NCBI RefSeq assembly: GCF_003856835.1
Contig: NZ_CP034145.1
Span: 496,001 to 560,000 of the forward strand
Length of the DNA: 64,000 nucleotides
Source: Haloplanus aerogenes
GTDB taxonomy: Archaea; Halobacteriota; Halobacteria; Halobacteriales; Haloferacaceae
Direction of reading: 5' to 3'
Both the position numbers and the translations under genes were made by a program. The notes beneath the pieces are model-generated. The model had not been told where the DNA came from. It made no database searches and saw only the letters and a list, made by a program, of their open reading frames with translations. Position 1 is the stretch's first letter; each line of letters opens with the position of its first letter. Positions 61,509 through 64,000 of the stretch are shown one piece after another.

Positions 61509-61793
61509 ATGGATCTGCAACTGCGATTTTTCGCGACGTTCCGCGAGGCGGTCGGGCAGAAGACCCTCGAACACGGGTTCGAGGACGGTGCGACCGTCGG
61601 GGACGTTCTCCTGACCCTCGAGTCCGAGTACAACGGCCTCGAGGGCCAACTGCTGGACGATCAGGGAGAACTGCAGCCGAATCTCAATATCCTGAAAAAC
61701 GGGCGGGAAGTGCTCCACATGGAGGGGCCGGAGACGGTGATGGAAGACGGCGATACGCTGTCGATATTCCCACCGGTGGCAGGCGGCGCATGA
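61509..61793 (+). CDS. SAMP/MoaD ubiquitin-like sulfur carrier
   Basis: 94 aa ubiquitin-fold protein: MDLQLRFFATFREAVGQK start, GATVGDVLLTLESEY and DGDTLSIFPPVAGGA end. It would carry sulfur for molybdopterin synthesis or be attached to proteins as an archaeal modifier (SAMP3-like). The diglycine is followed by one extra Ala (GGA then stop), so the active GG end must be trimmed or this member is altered. Its stop overlaps the next start (ATGA). Confidence 0.82.
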   Translation: MDLQLRFFATFREAVGQKTLEHGFEDGATVGDVLLTLESEYNGLEGQLLDDQGELQPNLNILKNGREVLHMEGPETVMEDGDTLSIFPPVAGGA

Positions 61794-62059
61794 GCGAGGA
61801 TTGGGTCCGCCGGGAGCGCTCCTTCCGGGGCATCTCGAAGCGACTCGCGATCCAGTATCTCGAGAACCTCGGCGCCGAACAGGTCGACGACGACCGGGTC
61901 GAAGCCGACGACTGGGCGGCCGACCTCTCGGAGCAGACCGTCGGCATCGGGCCGTCGGTGTCGCTGACGCAGGTCGACCTCACCTTCGAAGGTGATCCGG
62001 AGATGCTCGACTCGCTCATCGAACGCTTCGCACAGAAGGCGATGCGCGCGGGAGGCTGA
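61790..62059 (+). CDS. DUF1952-like MoaD-associated protein
   Basis: 89 aa. It resembles the C-terminal domain (DUF1952-like) that is fused to MoaD in some bacteria such as Thermus: RGISKRLAIQYLENLGAE, then SLTQVDLTFEGDPEMLDSLIERF and an end RAGG. Here it is a separate gene translationally coupled to MoaD. Interestingly, it too ends with Gly-Gly. Function unknown; probably helps MoaD in cofactor or thiolation chemistry. ATG at 61790. Confidence 0.65.
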   Translation: MSEDWVRRERSFRGISKRLAIQYLENLGAEQVDDDRVEADDWAADLSEQTVGIGPSVSLTQVDLTFEGDPEMLDSLIERFAQKAMRAGG

Positions 62060-62061
62060 CC

Positions 62062-62427
62062 GTGTCCGGTGCGTCGAACTCGCCAATCGACGGGCAGGTG
62101 TTCATGCTCGCCTCGGCGAAAGCCAGCGTCGACCCCGGAACCCTGTCGGACCTGCTGTCGCGCGTGCAGGCCCACCTCGCCGACCGGGTCGACACGTACC
62201 GCCGCGAGTTCGAGCGCGTCGCCGAGAGCGACGAACGGGAGGTGTTTCTCGTCCCGACCGGTCACTGGGAGACGATCGGTGACCGTCTCGACCTGACCGA
62301 CCGAGAGCGGAAGGCAGTCGCCCGGACGCACGCGGAACAGCTCCGCCGTATCGGCTCCGACACCGACCGTGACGAGGAGTTCGAGACGGCGCTGGAGATT
62401 CGCGAGGCAGTCGTCGTCGGTCGGTGA
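62062..62427 (+). CDS. Conserved haloarchaeal protein
   Basis: 121 aa, mostly helical, with no membrane segment, metal site or recognised domain (FMLASAKASVDPGTLSDLL; FLVPTGHWETIGDRLDL). It starts at GTG 62062, 2 nt after the DUF1952-like stop, and overlaps azlC by GTGA. So it belongs to the same transcription unit, but its job is unknown. Confidence 0.55.
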   Translation: MSGASNSPIDGQVFMLASAKASVDPGTLSDLLSRVQAHLADRVDTYRREFERVAESDEREVFLVPTGHWETIGDRLDLTDRERKAVARTHAEQLRRIGSDTDRDEEFETALEIREAVVVGR

Positions 62428-63161
62428 GTGACGGCGACCGGGAAACCGAAAGGTCGTTACTGGACGCTCGCGCACGGGCATCCATGTTCCCCGACGATTT
62501 CCGCGCCGGCGTCCGGGCGGCGCTCCCCTCCCTCCTCGGTCTCGTCCCGTTCGGCCTCGTCGCGGGTATCGCCGCGGTGAACGCCGGCCTTTCGCCCCTG
62601 CAGGCGATCGGTCTGTCGTTCGTCGTCTTCGCTGGCGCGTCCCAACTCGCCGCGGTCGACCTCCTCGCGCAGGACGCCTCTCTCGCCGTCGTCGTCGTCA
62701 CCGCCGTCGTGATCAACCTCCGGATGGCGATGTACTCGGCCTCCATCGCGCCCTACTTCGAGTCGCTCCGGCGGCGCTGGGAGCTGGTGTGTTCCTACCT
62801 GCTGACCGACGTTGGCTACGCGCTGTCGATCACCGAGTTCGCCGACGACGAGGGGACGAGTCGGCTGTGGTACTACCTCGGCGCCGCGGGCGCCGTCTGG
62901 GCCATCTGGCAGCTCGCCACCATCGCCGGCGTCTTCCTCGGGACGGGCATTCCCGAGCAGTGGAACATTGGCTTCGCCGTCCCCCTCGTGTTCCTGACGC
63001 TTCTCGTCTCCGAGGTGTCGGATCGGCCGCGACTCGTCGCCGCCCTGATCGGGGGGAGCGTCGCCGTCGTCGGTGTGAACTGGCCGCTGAATCTCGGCCT
63101 CATCGGCGGGGCACTCGCGGGCGTCGGTTCCGGCGTCCTCGTCGATCGGAGGGACGGATGA
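62424..63161 (+). CDS. azlC: AzlC family branched-chain amino acid exporter
   Basis: 245 aa. Helical membrane protein with the AzlC pattern GLVPFGLVAGIAAVNAGLSPLQA, FVVFAGASQLAAVDLLAQ and NLRMAMYSASIAPYF. The partner AzlD follows immediately (overlap ATG/stop). Together they export branched-chain or related amino acids. Start GTG 62424 or ATG 62484 (nearer the family N-terminus) are both possible. Confidence 0.9.
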   Translation: MSDGDRETERSLLDARARASMFPDDFRAGVRAALPSLLGLVPFGLVAGIAAVNAGLSPLQAIGLSFVVFAGASQLAAVDLLAQDASLAVVVVTAVVINLRMAMYSASIAPYFESLRRRWELVCSYLLTDVGYALSITEFADDEGTSRLWYYLGAAGAVWAIWQLATIAGVFLGTGIPEQWNIGFAVPLVFLTLLVSEVSDRPRLVAALIGGSVAVVGVNWPLNLGLIGGALAGVGSGVLVDRRDG

Positions 63162-63496
63162 CGACGGACTACGGCCCGCTCGCTATCTGGGCGGTCGTCC
63201 TCGCCGTCGGCGTCGCCACCTTCGCCATCCGCTACTCCTTCATCTACCTCTTCGGACGGATCGACGGCGTGCCGCCGCGGGTCGAGGAAGGCCTCCGGTT
63301 CGTCCCCGCGGCGGTGCTGGCGGCGCTCGTGGCGCCCTCGATCGTCGACCCCGGACCGACGGTCGTCGCGACGGTCGTCGACGGCCGCTTTCTCGCCGGC
63401 GTCGTCGCGGCGCTGGTGGCGTGGTACACCGACAACATGTTCGCCACCATCGCCGTGGGGCTGTTCGCGCTCTGGACGTTCGGGGCGGTGCTGTAG
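63158..63496 (+). CDS. azlD: AzlD family exporter subunit
   Basis: 112 aa with four hydrophobic helices. Family pattern IRYSFIYLFGRIDGVPPRVEEGLRFVPAAVLAALVAP and the C-terminal ADNMFATIAVGLF-like segment. It overlaps the azlC stop by 4 nt, so the two are coupled as in other genomes. Partner of AzlC. Confidence 0.9.
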   Translation: MTTDYGPLAIWAVVLAVGVATFAIRYSFIYLFGRIDGVPPRVEEGLRFVPAAVLAALVAPSIVDPGPTVVATVVDGRFLAGVVAALVAWYTDNMFATIAVGLFALWTFGAVL

Positions 63497-63533
63497 CGTC
63501 GCCGCGAAGCGCGAAAAATGAGTGACGATTCGG

Positions 63534-64000
63534 TCAGTCGTCGTCGTTCGTCGGCGCCGTCTCCTCCCGTTCCTCCGAGGAGATGGGGTCGCTGGCCTCC
63601 TCGCTGAAGCCCTTCGAGGACTCCATCCGCCGACGAGCCTCGGGGTCGAACTGCGCCTCGATGTCCTGGTACTTGCTGACGAAGGAGAGTTCGTGGTGGC
63701 TCTCCGTCGGGTGGCCCAGGTAGCGGTCTTCGAGGTCGAACTGCGCTTCTTCGTCGTCCTCCGCGAGGCGCTTGAAGTCCTCGTAGACGGCGTGGGCGCC
63801 GGAGTGGAGGCCGAAGAGGGTGATGAAGATGTACTTGTAGCCGAGGTCACCCAGTTCCGCGAACGTCAGCGGGTCCTCCTCCTCGGACCACGCGAACGAG
63901 GAGGAGTAGTTGAAGGCGAGATCCAGATCCGGGTGGGTCTCGTGGATGGTCTCGGCGTAGTTGATCGCGTCCTCGCGGGACGGGTCGGGCATCTCCGGCC
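63534..64000 (-). CDS. aceA: Isocitrate lyase, C-terminal part (runs off the window)
   Basis: About 155 residues of the C-terminal region; the frame continues past the window's end (EMPDPSRED at the edge). Landmarks: LDLAFNYSSSFAWSE and FITLFGLHSGAHAVYEDF, typical of haloarchaeal isocitrate lyase. It splits isocitrate into glyoxylate and succinate. Methylisocitrate lyase is an alternative. The N-terminal catalytic loop and KKCGH are not in the window. The acidic end after SSKGF is disordered. With the two aconitases in this window this supports a glyoxylate or methylcitrate route. Confidence 0.82.
   Translation of the reverse strand, partial: PEMPDPSREDAINYAETIHETHPDLDLAFNYSSSFAWSEEEDPLTFAELGDLGYKYIFITLFGLHSGAHAVYEDFKRLAEDDEEAQFDLEDRYLGHPTESHHELSFVSKYQDIEAQFDPEARRRMESSKGFSEEASDPISSEEREETAPTNDDD

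Overview
The window is chromosomal DNA from a halophilic archaeon (class Halobacteria). It is very GC-rich and gene-dense. Most predicted proteins are strongly acidic. Many genes have a TATA-like box about 25-30 nt before the start codon, as in leaderless haloarchaeal transcripts, and many operon genes overlap by ATGA or GTGA. Archaeal marker genes include a proteasome-activating nucleotidase, aIF2/IF5B (infB), Nob1, archaeosine tRNA-guanine transglycosylase (tgtA), archaeosine synthase (arcS), an archaeosortase-type (PGF-CTERM) surface protein and a SAMP/MoaD ubiquitin-like modifier. The genus cannot be fixed from this sequence alone.

Layout. 1-5 kb: a DUF5806-type protein, dihydroorotase, a lipoate-ligase-like protein divergent from an M23-peptidase-like protein, a ParB-HTH-like protein, and a low-GC PD-(D/E)XK nuclease gene. 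5.0-5.3 kb: an intron-containing tRNA-Lys(TTT) whose 3' end is duplicated 105 bp downstream, which looks like an integration scar. 5.3-11.8 kb: dCTP deaminase, aconitase 1, RimI, two small conserved haloarchaeal proteins, a NUDIX hydrolase and a DUF502 membrane protein. 12-15.3 kb: a three-gene export module (secreted CARDB protein, LolD-type ATPase, MacB/FtsX permease). 15.4-24.3 kb: aconitase 2, aldo/keto reductase, mannonate-dehydratase-like protein, a ThDP enzyme divergent from a D-2-hydroxyacid dehydrogenase across a repeat-rich control region, and a MATE exporter. 24.3-33 kb: TenA, an FAD oxidoreductase, a large PGF-CTERM surface protein, an MFS transporter, a molybdopterin oxidoreductase and a stand-alone Mo-binding domain. 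33-35 kb: small conserved proteins, a long palindrome and tRNA-Ser(CGA). 35-41 kb: OsmC, a Tat/SipW-type exported protein coupled to a vanadium haloperoxidase, a Rieske-domain fusion and an F420/LLM oxidoreductase. 41-48 kb: information processing and proteolysis (Nob1, PRC-barrel, IF2, PAN, PepF). 48-55.7 kb: an FNT channel fused to two UspA domains, a CPBP protease, tgtA, cspA and arcS. 55.7-64 kb: an aldehyde ferredoxin oxidoreductase homologue lacking all cluster cysteines, two histidine kinases, a MoaD/DUF1952-like pair, AzlCD, and the 3' part of isocitrate lyase running off the window.

Functional links. Two aconitases and isocitrate lyase point to acetate/fatty-acid or propionate carbon entry. 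TgtA and ArcS are successive enzymes of archaeosine (G+15) formation. The pterin-dependent oxidoreductases need a MoaD-type sulfur carrier, and one is present, although its diglycine is followed by an extra alanine. The most unusual items are the cysteine-less AOR homologue, the split MoaD/DUF1952 pair, the haloperoxidase, the Rieske fusion, the FNT-Usp fusion, the tRNA-Lys intron with its neighbouring scar, and an 80-bp palindrome. I found no CRISPR array, rRNA gene or intact insertion sequence.
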